From contig JAIPBB010000001.1 in NCBI GenBank assembly GCA_021739805.1, forward strand, positions 1 through 64,000: DNA of 64,000 bases. Direction: 5' to 3'. The notes under the pieces are model-generated. The model was not told where the DNA came from, searched no databases, and worked only from the letters and a program-made list of their open reading frames with translations. How positions within the stretch are numbered: position 1 is the first letter of the stretch; each line of letters starts with the position of its first letter. Below are positions 35,708 to 43,516 of the stretch, in pieces. The stretch is from Saprospiraceae bacterium. Its GTDB lineage: Bacteria > Bacteroidota > Bacteroidia > Bacteroidales > JAIPBB01. Both the position numbers and the translations under genes were made by a program.

Positions 35708-35776
35708 TCTAACTAACCCCTAGTCAATGACCGATATTTTGCCAATATCCACAATTGTGGTTTTTTCTAATTCGCT
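35708..35776 (-). repeat. 69-bp repeat, copy B
   Basis: This is the partner of the repeat at 34133-34201, with five differences. Here the small hairpin is GATATT/AATATC. The coding-strand end GTTAGAC fits the GTTRRRY pattern of an integron core site, followed by GTT and the gene start. Confidence 0.7.
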
Positions 35777-35905
35777 CATTATCGGTGCATATTATTTTAT
35801 ATAATAAATTTTATTTTTCAAATTTATTTAAAATATTGCAAACAACAAAATTTAACAATGATATTTTATATAGGATTTAAAAAAGGGTATTCGGAATATT
35901 AATTT

Positions 35906-37144
35906 TTAATGAAGTAGCATTTCCCTTAACATATTCAAAGCAGTAAGTCCTGTTCTGATAATATTTCTTTCGCGATGTTCTCCGAAAAGAAATTTTTTGG
36001 CTTTAACTTTATCTTTTGATGCAACCGCAATCCAAATTGTTCCAACAGGTTTTTCTAGTGTTCCGCCATCGGGTCCTGCAATTCCTGATACAGCTATTGA
36101 ATAATCGGTATTGAATTTCTTTAAAACACCCACAGCCATTTCTTTTACAACTATCTCGCTAACAGCACCAAAATCTATTAAAGATTGTGTTTTAACATCC
36201 AGGAATTTTTCTTTTATCTCATTTGAATATGCCACAACAGAGCCTTTAAAATAATTTGAACTACCCGAAACGGAAGTAATTTTATGAGCAATATAGCCCC
36301 CTGTACAACTTTCGGCTGTGGACAGTGTTGCATTTTTTGCTTTTAATAATTTGCCGATAACTTCTTCCAGTGTTTCATTATCATAGCCAAAAATAAAGCC
36401 GGGAATAATTTTGTTTAGCTCTAAAACTTTTTCATTAATTTGGCGAGTTAATTTTTCTTTATCATCCCCTTTTGCAGTTAGCCTGAGTCTTACTAAAGCG
36501 GGAGAAGGCAAATAAGCGAGAGTCATATTTTCAGCCAAACTATTTTCCCAGTCTTTAATCAAATTTGCAATGAAAGACTCACCACCACCATGAGTTAAGA
36601 TTGTTTTATGAACAATTTTGTTTTGGTCGTTTCTTTTCAATAATTCAGGGATGATAGTTTCACTTATCATATGTTTCATTTCGTAAGGAACTCCCGGTAG
36701 AAAATAAAAAGTTCTATTGTCTTTTTCGAATATCATTCCTGAAGCAGTGCCATCATCATTATAAATTGGAGTGCAGCTTTCGGGTAATTCAGCTTGTTTT
36801 TTACTTACTTCAGTTAATTTATAAGCTCTTTTACCAAAGAGTTTCTCAATATTTTCAAATGCTTTTTTGTTAAAAACTAATTTTGTATTAAAATATTTAC
36901 AAATTACGGGTTTTGTAATATCGTCGCTTGTGGGACCCAAACCTCCGGTGACAATAACAATATTGGCTGTTTCAGAAACATTATCTAAAACATGAAATAT
37001 TTCGTTTTCCGAATCGGCGATAGCTATAATTCTGTTTACCTCAACACCGGCAAGATTTAATTGTTGAGCAATCCATGAGGCATTGGTATTTACAACCTGC
37101 CCAATCAGTAATTCATCCCCTATTGAAATTAATTCTGCTTTCAT
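35906..37144 (-). CDS. cinA: CinA: competence/damage-inducible protein, nicotinamide-nucleotide amidase
   Basis: The 412-residue protein has both CinA domains. The N-terminal MoCF-like half carries GDELLIGQVVNTN, TGGLGPTSDDIT and the LPGVPYEMK block (ADP-ribose/COG1058-type pyrophosphatase fold). The C-terminal half is the PncC amidase, which deamidates nicotinamide mononucleotide in NAD salvage: STAESCTGG and GIAGPDGGTLEKPVGTIW are both intact. Full length and both active regions suggest a functional enzyme. It marks the return to core genes after the accessory island. Downstream neighbour on the same strand is the island; upstream is the universal stress protein beyond a 363-base repeat-filled spacer. 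Confidence 0.93.
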   Translation of the reverse strand: MKAELISIGDELLIGQVVNTNASWIAQQLNLAGVEVNRIIAIADSENEIFHVLDNVSETANIVIVTGGLGPTSDDITKPVICKYFNTKLVFNKKAFENIEKLFGKRAYKLTEVSKKQAELPESCTPIYNDDGTASGMIFEKDNRTFYFLPGVPYEMKHMISETIIPELLKRNDQNKIVHKTILTHGGGESFIANLIKDWENSLAENMTLAYLPSPALVRLRLTAKGDDKEKLTRQINEKVLELNKIIPGFIFGYDNETLEEVIGKLLKAKNATLSTAESCTGGYIAHKITSVSGSSNYFKGSVVAYSNEIKEKFLDVKTQSLIDFGAVSEIVVKEMAVGVLKKFNTDYSIAVSGIAGPDGGTLEKPVGTIWIAVASKDKVKAKKFLFGEHRERNIIRTGLTALNMLREMLLH

Positions 37145-37507
37145 TATTTATTTGTCATTCGCTTCGCTGTCATTCAATTGTAATTCAGTTGTCATTCAGT
37201 TGTCATTAGGTTGTCATAGATTCTTCTGACTTCCGACTTCGGTCTTTCGACTTTTTTGTCATTAAGTGGTCATTTGCTTTGCGTCCTTAAGTGGTCATTA
37301 AGTTTAACCATATAACCATTTAACAATTTAATCCTGATAGAATTGTTTCACTGCGTTTCACATTCCACAGGGTAAACAATCTAACAATTACATCATTATC
37401 GCATTACATCATTATCGCATTACATCATTATCGCATTACATCATTATCGCATTCCATCATTATCGCATTCCATCATTATATCATTACATCCTTACATCAT
37501 TAAATCA
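37145..37507. repeat. repeat-filled spacer with 16-bp tandem array
   Basis: The spacer holds, in order: GTTGTCATTCA phrases (37145-37225), a GACTTCCGACTTCGGTC phrase (near 37220), GTGGTCATTAAG phrases, AACCATTTAACAATTT phrases, and a clean 16-base tandem array (TTACATCATTATCGCA, 5.8 copies, 37388-37480). No reading frame is credible. The array has no spacers, so it is not a CRISPR. Confidence 0.8.
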
Positions 37508-38416
37508 TTAGAACGAAATCATCGATGTTTCACCAATCTCTTTTGGCACGATTGACATAACAGGAATGGTTGATTTTCTAAGAATCTCACGGGCATTTGA
37601 ACCAATAAAATATTCCATCAATTCATTTTCCTGCTGTGTCATAATCATTATTAAATCAGCATTTCTATTTTCAACATAATTCACAATAATATCAGAAATT
37701 TTATCTTTTCCTTTTAATCCGTGAAGAATTTCTGCCGTAACCTGAACACCACTTTTTTTAATGTAATTTTCAACCTGTAATAATTGAGTTTTGAGTTGTT
37801 TAACAATTGTTGATTCACTTGTTAACAAAACAACTACCAGTTTAATTACCGAGTTGTAATTTTTAGCAAACTCTACTGCTTTAGTAACTTTTTGCCGTGT
37901 ATCTTTTGATATATCAAGAGGTAGTACAATCTTTTTTATTGAGTGTCTTACTCGACTTCCATCAATACAGTTTACAGTGAGAACCGGGCATTTAGCTTTA
38001 CTGACAACCCTGGAAGAATTTGTGCCAAGTATCATTTTTTCATGATTGACTTCCGTGCTGCTATTTGCCATAACAATGTATTTTGCATCAATAGTATCAG
38101 CTATTTCAAGGATTTTGGAATAGGTTCTTCCTTTTGCAATCATAGTATGAATTACAATGCCTGATTTCTTGCTTTTTTCATCAGCAATCTCCTGAAGTTT
38201 TTCTTTTTGCTTTTTTTCATATTCTTCTTTATACTTAGTGTTTTGGTCTTCAGAAAACAATGATGTGAAGAAATTAAACCCTGAATCCTGGATAACATGT
38301 AATAAAGTTATTTCAAGGTCGATAAGTTTTGCAAGTATAAATGATTGTTCAAGAGCAGATATAGATTTACCTGAGAAATCAATCGGTACCAAAATATTAT
38401 TAGTATGTCTTTTCAT
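37508..38416 (-). CDS. universal stress protein, two UspA domains
   Basis: Two tandem Usp domains make up 302 residues. The first (1-150) starts NNILVPIDFSGKS and has the nucleotide-binding GTNSSRVVSKAKCPVLTV end. The second (155-300) starts KIVLPLDISKDT and ends GSNAREILRKSTIPVMSIV. The glycine-rich G-x2-G-x9-G(S/T) loop is incomplete in the first domain (GTNSS rather than GS(T/V)), so ATP binding is uncertain there. Double-Usp proteins are common in Bacteroidota and respond to stress or starvation. It is divergent from the nucleoside phosphorylase gene across a 231-base region with an 11-base inverted repeat. Confidence 0.9.
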   Translation of the reverse strand: MKRHTNNILVPIDFSGKSISALEQSFILAKLIDLEITLLHVIQDSGFNFFTSLFSEDQNTKYKEEYEKKQKEKLQEIADEKSKKSGIVIHTMIAKGRTYSKILEIADTIDAKYIVMANSSTEVNHEKMILGTNSSRVVSKAKCPVLTVNCIDGSRVRHSIKKIVLPLDISKDTRQKVTKAVEFAKNYNSVIKLVVVLLTSESTIVKQLKTQLLQVENYIKKSGVQVTAEILHGLKGKDKISDIIVNYVENRNADLIMIMTQQENELMEYFIGSNAREILRKSTIPVMSIVPKEIGETSMISF

Positions 38417-38450
38417 CCTAAATTAATTTAATTCGTTATTTATTATACGG

Positions 38451-38509
38451 ATGAAACACACATGTATTTTATTGCAAATTGCTATTGTATTTAATATTGT
38501 GTGTTTCAT
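38451..38509. promoter_or_regulatory. 11-bp inverted repeat in divergent regulatory region
   Basis: ATGAAACACAC (38451-38461) and GTGTGTTTCAT (38499-38509) are perfect complements 37 bases apart, with GCAAATTGC between them. They lie between the starts of the stress protein and phosphorylase genes, where a looping regulator could act on both. Confidence 0.45.
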
Positions 38510-38647
38510 TTTCGTAATTTTGTAATTAATTGAGTGCAAAATTATACTTTAATAATAATTATACAATGTTAAATTTTGTTATTTAGTTGAAAACTAAAAA
38601 AATGACACAGGCTTAACAAATTATTTACTTGAAATTAATCTCATAAT

Positions 38648-39526
38648 ATGAAGAAAATTAAAGAATCGGAATTAATTATAAATCCTGATAATAGCATTTA
38701 TCATTTAAAACTAAAGCCGGAAGATATTGCCAGGGATATTATAGTGGTTGGTGACCATCAAAGAGTTGAAGTTATTTCAAATTATTTTGATAAAATCGAA
38801 TTTAAAAATTTCAATCGTGAATTTGTAACTCACACCGGATATTTAAACAATAAAAGAATATCAGTTATTGGAACCGGAATTGGAACCGACAATATGGATA
38901 TAGTTTTAAACGAACTTGATGCTATTGCAAACATCGACCTTGAAAATCGTGTTATTAAAGAAAAACATACATCATTAAATATTATCAGGTTAGGTACATC
39001 GGGAGCTATTCAAAAAGAAATTCCGATTGATTCAATTGCAATGTCGTCATATGGTTTAGGTTTCGATGGTTTACTAAATTTCTATGGTGATAAAAACAAG
39101 GTTGATGAAGTAAATATAACAGAGGCTTTTATTAAGCAAACTGATTGGGGACTTGAACTTCCGAAGCCTTATGTTGTTAAAGCATCAGAAGTTCTTGAAA
39201 AAGAACTGGGAGCCGGTTTAATTAAAGGAATTACTGCAACTGCCCCCGGCTTTTATGGACCCCAGGGAAGAGTTCTACGACTTAAACTTGCCTATCCCGA
39301 GTTAAATGAAAAAATTGAAAGTTTCTATTTTCAAAATAAAAGAATTATTAATTTTGAGATGGAAACATCAGCTCTTTATGGTTTAGGTAAAATGTTGGGA
39401 CATAATACTCTTACAATTTGTGCTATTATTGCAAATCGTGTAAATCAGGAATATTCGAAAGATTATAAAAAAACTGTTAAAAAAATGATTGAATTGGTTT
39501 TAGAACGTTTAACAAAAAATGTCTGA
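38648..39526 (+). CDS. nucleoside phosphorylase, uridine-phosphorylase-like
   Basis: The 292-residue protein belongs to the PNP/UDP class 1 family. Visible motifs are IVVGDHQRVE (phosphate-binding start), IGTGIGTDNMD, RLGTSGAIQ and NFEMETSALYGLG (ribose-binding ExE region). Class 1 enzymes cleave nucleosides to a base and ribose-1-phosphate; the uridine preference is a guess from overall resemblance. Unlike typical uridine phosphorylases it has an extra ~30 residues in the middle (VIKEKHTSLN). Its stop overlaps the next gene's start by 8 bases, so translation is coupled. It is unrelated in class to mtnP at the window start. Confidence 0.85.
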   Translation: MKKIKESELIINPDNSIYHLKLKPEDIARDIIVVGDHQRVEVISNYFDKIEFKNFNREFVTHTGYLNNKRISVIGTGIGTDNMDIVLNELDAIANIDLENRVIKEKHTSLNIIRLGTSGAIQKEIPIDSIAMSSYGLGFDGLLNFYGDKNKVDEVNITEAFIKQTDWGLELPKPYVVKASEVLEKELGAGLIKGITATAPGFYGPQGRVLRLKLAYPELNEKIESFYFQNKRIINFEMETSALYGLGKMLGHNTLTICAIIANRVNQEYSKDYKKTVKKMIELVLERLTKNV

Positions 39527-40394
39527 CGAAAAGGAAAATATTGAATTAAAATCATTGGTAAGTTTAATTGACGAACCTGATGATTTAATTTATGAACAAA
39601 TCAGGGAGAAGTTAATCACATATGGGATTGATGCCGTTCCTTTTTTAGAGGAAGCCTGGGAAAAAACTTTTGACAATTTTACACAAAAAAGAATTGAATC
39701 TTTAATCCACAATCTACAATTCGATAATGTTTTATTTAAATTAAGAAATTGGTATCTACTTGGCGGAAAGGATTTATTAAGTGGCTTTATTATTATTACT
39801 AAATATCAATATCCTGACCTTGATGAAGAAAAAATCATTAAACAAATTGGTAAAATAACCCAGGATGTTTGGCTTGAGCTAAATGATAATCTTACTGCAC
39901 TCGAAAAAGTCAAAATCATTAATCATGTGTTTTATAATATTCATGGTTTTAAAGGTAATAAGCAAAATTTTCATGCTCCGCAAAATTCTTATATAAACAA
40001 TCTTTTGGAAACAAAAAAAGGCAATCCGCTTTCGTTAAGCATTATATATTCGATTATAGCCCAAAGTCTTAAAGTCCCGATTTATGGAGTGAATCTACCT
40101 GAGCATTTTATACTTTCTTATACAAATGAACTTATTTCTGATTTCACAAAAACTAAAGATTCGGATGTTTTGTTTTATATTAACGCATTCAATAAAGGAA
40201 CCATATTTTCGATAAATGAGCTGCAATTGTTTTTAAAACAACTGAAACTAAAACCGAATGCGATGTATTTCACGCCTTGTGATAATATTCAAATCATAAA
40301 GCGTTTGATTTACAATTTAACAACTGCTTACGAGAAATTGGGTTATCCTGATAAAATTGGTGAATTGGAGAGGTTGTTGGGGGTTTTGGAATGA
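39519..40394 (+). CDS. SirB1/transglutaminase-like protein
   Basis: The 291-residue protein matches the UPF0162/SirB1 family: helical N-terminal region (KLRNWYLLGGKDLLSGFIII), then FYNIHGFKGNKQNFHAPQNSYIN and KKGNPLSLSIIYSIIAQSL, and GVNLPEHFILSY. The family has a transglutaminase-like fold, but the catalytic cysteine position here reads S (NPLSLSIIY), as in most SirB1 members, so it is probably not an active protease. It is coupled by an 8-base overlap to the phosphorylase gene. Function is not established. Confidence 0.85.
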   Translation: MSDEKENIELKSLVSLIDEPDDLIYEQIREKLITYGIDAVPFLEEAWEKTFDNFTQKRIESLIHNLQFDNVLFKLRNWYLLGGKDLLSGFIIITKYQYPDLDEEKIIKQIGKITQDVWLELNDNLTALEKVKIINHVFYNIHGFKGNKQNFHAPQNSYINNLLETKKGNPLSLSIIYSIIAQSLKVPIYGVNLPEHFILSYTNELISDFTKTKDSDVLFYINAFNKGTIFSINELQLFLKQLKLKPNAMYFTPCDNIQIIKRLIYNLTTAYEKLGYPDKIGELERLLGVLE

Positions 40395-40429
40395 AATTAT
40401 AGCTTCCAAATAAAATAATTTTGAAAAAT

Positions 40430-40897
40430 ATAATGTGCAATTAATATTTCACCCCTAACGGGGTTTTTATTCCAACGGTTATTCATTTTTCTACAAATAT
40501 TGAATCCCTACGGGATTCTTATTTTAACTCCATTAGGAGTTTAATATTTGTAGAACAATGCAATAAGCACATATTTTAAAGCTCCGTAGGAGCGATATAT
40601 TATTTCCTTTATGTAAATATTTCCCTGAATAGCCTGAACAAAATAATGCACGGTTAATATATCACCCCTAACGGGGTTTTTATTCAAACGGTTATTCTTT
40701 TTTCTACAAATATTGCATCCCTACGGGATTCTTATTTTAACTCCGTTAGGAGTTTAATATTTGTAGAACAATGTAACAATCACAATTTTAAGCTCCGTAG
40801 GAGCGAAATATTATTTCCTTTATGAAAATATTTCCCTGAATAGCATGAATAAAATAATGCACGGTTAATATATCACCCCTAACGGGGTTTTTATTCA
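40430..40897. repeat. 212-bp tandem hairpin repeat, 2.2 copies
   Basis: Copy 1 is 40430-40642, copy 2 is 40643-40853 and a 44-base third copy ends at the IS left end. Each unit holds several GC-rich hairpins: ACCCCTAACGGGGT, GAATCCCTACGGGATTC, AACTCC(A/G)TTAGGAGTT and GCTCCGTAGGAGC. CTACAAATATT/AATATTTGTAG form an outer stem. From memory these hairpins are a widespread Bacteroidota intergenic family. Confidence 0.9.
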
Positions 40898-42545
40898 CCT
40901 GTTTTGTGCGCCACATGAACGCTCTAAAATATCATGACTGAATATCAGTGATTTATATTTTAGAATAGTGCGATTTGGGTCATGCGGACTATATTTGCAG
41001 CATGTTTATACGTAAAAATAGAAATAGAAGTGGCTCAGTTAGCATTCACATCACAAACAAGATTGGACGTTCAAACAAAGTCATAAAGACAATCGGAACT
41101 GCAAAAACCAAACGTGAAGAAGAGCTATTAATTTTACTTGCAAAGACAGAAATAATGCAGCTTCAGGGTTTACAAAGTATGTTTGTTGAACACGATGATT
41201 TGGTTGTTGACAACTTTGTGGATGGTATCGCAAATGACCATTTACAGATAGTAGGAAGCGAATTAATTTTAGGAGAAATTTACAAAAAAATTGGTTTTCC
41301 GGATAGTGGGTCATGCGATTATTTTAAAAATCTGGTACTATGTCGTTTAGTATATCCTGGGAGCAAATTAAAAACCGTTAAATACTTTAAACAACATTTA
41401 AATGTTGATGTTAGCGTATATTCCATTTATCGCTTTATGGATGAATTGGAATCTAGTCTAAAGTATATTATTGAAGATATTACTTTTAAACATACTAAGA
41501 AGATTTTACGAGACAAGATTAGTGTTGTTTTTTATGATATGACTACATTATATTTTGAAGCTTCAGAAGATGATGATTATAGAATTTCGGGGTATTCAAA
41601 AGATGGCAAGCATCAACAACCTCAAATCATGATTGGGTTATTGATTACCACTCAGGGCTATCCTATCGGTTATCAAATATTTGAAGGAAATACTTCTGAG
41701 ACAAAAACATTAATACCTGTTCTGGAATATTTTCAAAAGAGATTTAGCTTAGACAAACCTATCGTAATTGCTGATGCAGCACTTTTATCGCAAAGGAATA
41801 TTGATGCACTCAGGGCTGAAAACTACGAATATATCCTAGGAGGAAGATTGAAAAATGAAACAGATGCTATAAAAAGCAAAGTATTAAGCCTGAGAGTTGA
41901 AGAAGGGACACCCCGTGAAATAACTTATCCAAATGGTAGATTGATAATTACCTATTCTTCAAAAAGGGCTCATAATGATAAAAAGAATAGGGAGAAAGGA
42001 TTAAAAAGGCTTGAGAAGAGAGTAAAAAGTGGCAAGCTTTCTAAAAAACATATTAATAATCGAGGCTACAATAAATATTTAAAACTTACAGGAGATGTTA
42101 GCATCAGCATTGATTATGAAAAATATGCAGCGGACGGGGTATGGGATGGATTGAAAGGATATGTAACTAACACAAAACTGAGTAAAAATAAAGTCATTGA
42201 GAACTATAAACAATTATGGCATGTTGAAAAAGCTTTTCGAATATCAAAAACCGACCTTAGAATCAGACCTGTTTACCATAGATTAAAAAGAAGAATAGAA
42301 GCACATATTTGCATTTGTTTCTCAGCTTATGCCATTTATAAGGAACTGGAAAGGCTCCTTAAACAAAACAATATCAATTTATCTCCAGAGAAGGCAATTG
42401 ATGAAATAAAAGAAATAAGGCAGTTAAGGTACATATTGCCTAAATCAAGGACTGTCAAAACCAAGTTACTTAGACCTACAACAATCCAGTCTGAACTTCT
42501 GAAAATGAAAATCTGAAATGTGGGTCATGCATTGCACAAAACAGG
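40898..42545 (+). mobile_element. IS1634-family insertion sequence
   Basis: The ends are set by perfect 12-base inverted repeats, CCTGTTTTGTGC (40898-40909) and GCACAAAACAGG (42534-42545). Similarity extends inward to CATGA. A 10-base direct repeat TGGGTCATGC lies near both ends (just before the transposase start and just after its stop). Total length is 1648 bases with one transposase gene. No target-site duplication is visible. The left end cuts into the hairpin repeat, which does not resume on the right. Confidence 0.85.
41002..42516 (+). CDS. IS1634-type DDE transposase
   Basis: The 504-residue protein starts MFIRKNRNRSGSVSIHI, the characteristic opening of IS1634 transposases. ATG at 41002 is chosen over an in-frame TTG at 40975. 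The RNase-H-like core shows the first aspartate in VVFYDMTTLYFEA, the second in IVIADAALLS, and a late glutamate in WHVEKAFRISK followed by the RP(V/I)YH block. The frame is intact, and with both terminal repeats present the element may be active. It stands in the spacer between a SirB1-like gene and a repeat-rich stretch, disrupting no recognisable gene. Confidence 0.9.
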   Translation: MFIRKNRNRSGSVSIHITNKIGRSNKVIKTIGTAKTKREEELLILLAKTEIMQLQGLQSMFVEHDDLVVDNFVDGIANDHLQIVGSELILGEIYKKIGFPDSGSCDYFKNLVLCRLVYPGSKLKTVKYFKQHLNVDVSVYSIYRFMDELESSLKYIIEDITFKHTKKILRDKISVVFYDMTTLYFEASEDDDYRISGYSKDGKHQQPQIMIGLLITTQGYPIGYQIFEGNTSETKTLIPVLEYFQKRFSLDKPIVIADAALLSQRNIDALRAENYEYILGGRLKNETDAIKSKVLSLRVEEGTPREITYPNGRLIITYSSKRAHNDKKNREKGLKRLEKRVKSGKLSKKHINNRGYNKYLKLTGDVSISIDYEKYAADGVWDGLKGYVTNTKLSKNKVIENYKQLWHVEKAFRISKTDLRIRPVYHRLKRRIEAHICICFSAYAIYKELERLLKQNNINLSPEKAIDEIKEIRQLRYILPKSRTVKTKLLRPTTIQSELLKMKI

Positions 42546-42724
42546 AGAAGACCGAAGTCAGAAGTCAGAAGTCTGGTGATAGATGTTCGGTATTCAGTAA
42601 GTAAATTCTGAGAGTTTGAGTTTTGAGAAGTGAAAAATGAGTATTGAGGAAACCAGCAACGAGAAATCCATACGGACGAAGCAAGCTTCGCAAGAAACGA
42701 GCAGCGAGTAATAAACTTTAAGAA
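42546..42724. repeat. simple-sequence spacer right of the IS
   Basis: It consists of GAAGTCAGAAGTCAGAAG, then GAGTTTTGAG/GTGAAAAATGAG phrases, then ACCAGCAACGAGAAA and GAAACGAGCAGCGAG phrases. The vocabularies match those at 6.7, 37.2 and 56.3 kb. Confidence 0.7.
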
Positions 42725-43510
42725 TTATTTTTTTGTAATCAATTCTGTTTTGCAATCATAGTTTACCCAATACTTTCCCTTTGGAAATGAAGAAAAATCA
42801 ATATATCTATCCTTGCCCTTTTTAATTAATTTCCCCTCTTCGTCATAAATTTCATACTCTGTTTCTTCAGAAAAAACAAGCTCATCGTGCACTTTAGTTT
42901 TTTCCATTGTAACTTCATTTATTCGGTTATCTCTGAAATGAGTTTGTTTCGAATAAATAATTTCACCTCTTTTGTTTATCTTTTTTACTCTGAAAGTATT
43001 TTGTCCTGAATGAGGTACGATTTCTTTTGAATACAAATTTAATTTTATTGTATCCATCACATCAACTTCGCCCAGATCGTACCATTTATTCCATTTGTAT
43101 TGTTGAACATAAAAAGGTTCGTCCCCCGGTTTACCTCTTATCCTAAATATAAGATTGTCATCTTTTACTTTTATAGTAGTGAATTTGAAAAAGTCGGGAG
43201 GTTCAAGGTCTTCGGGATTAACGATTTTTGGAGTACAGCTTTTAGAATATTTAATCTTTATTACTACTTTATCACCCACTTTTATATCCAAAAGCGAAAA
43301 GTCAATCTCAAATGAATTGGACTTAATTTCATCTTTTGAAACTATATTATTAACCTTAACTTCTTCAACACAAAATTCATCACCCACCGAAGGATTAATA
43401 ACATAAAGATTATATCCATAGTAATTGCCACGGATTACCATTTCTTTGGCAATTATTCCATTAAATGCAAATATTGATAATAATGTGACTAAAACTAAGA
43501 ATCGTCTCAT
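42725..43510 (-). CDS. secreted protein with sorting-domain-like C-terminus
   Basis: The 261-residue protein has a signal peptide (FLVLVTLLSIFAFNGIIA). The middle is beta-rich with one GDKVVIKIKYSKSC strand and no known domain. The last ~40 residues (YEIYDEEGKLIKKG ... FSSFPKGKYWVNYDCKTELITKK) follow the layout of a type A C-terminal sorting domain: a strand, G-K-L-(V/I), then LPKGxYxV, then a lysine-rich end. It could therefore be type IX secretion cargo. Its ATG lies 6 bases after the stop of the M1 peptidase gene, so both are surely co-transcribed. Confidence 0.7.
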   Translation of the reverse strand: MRRFLVLVTLLSIFAFNGIIAKEMVIRGNYYGYNLYVINPSVGDEFCVEEVKVNNIVSKDEIKSNSFEIDFSLLDIKVGDKVVIKIKYSKSCTPKIVNPEDLEPPDFFKFTTIKVKDDNLIFRIRGKPGDEPFYVQQYKWNKWYDLGEVDVMDTIKLNLYSKEIVPHSGQNTFRVKKINKRGEIIYSKQTHFRDNRINEVTMEKTKVHDELVFSEETEYEIYDEEGKLIKKGKDRYIDFSSFPKGKYWVNYDCKTELITKK

Positions 43511-43516
43511 TTAGAA

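Noticed and set aside
37388..37480. CRISPR array
   Set aside because: The 16-base units are contiguous with no spacers between them and there are no cas genes.
40975..41001. Upstream TTG start for the transposase
   Set aside because: The ATG at 41002 gives the family's standard N-terminus, and the TTG lies in the IS end region near the TGGGTCATGC repeat.
40890..42553. Target-site duplication of the IS
   Set aside because: The flanks (TTTATTCA left, AGAAGACC right) share no direct repeat.
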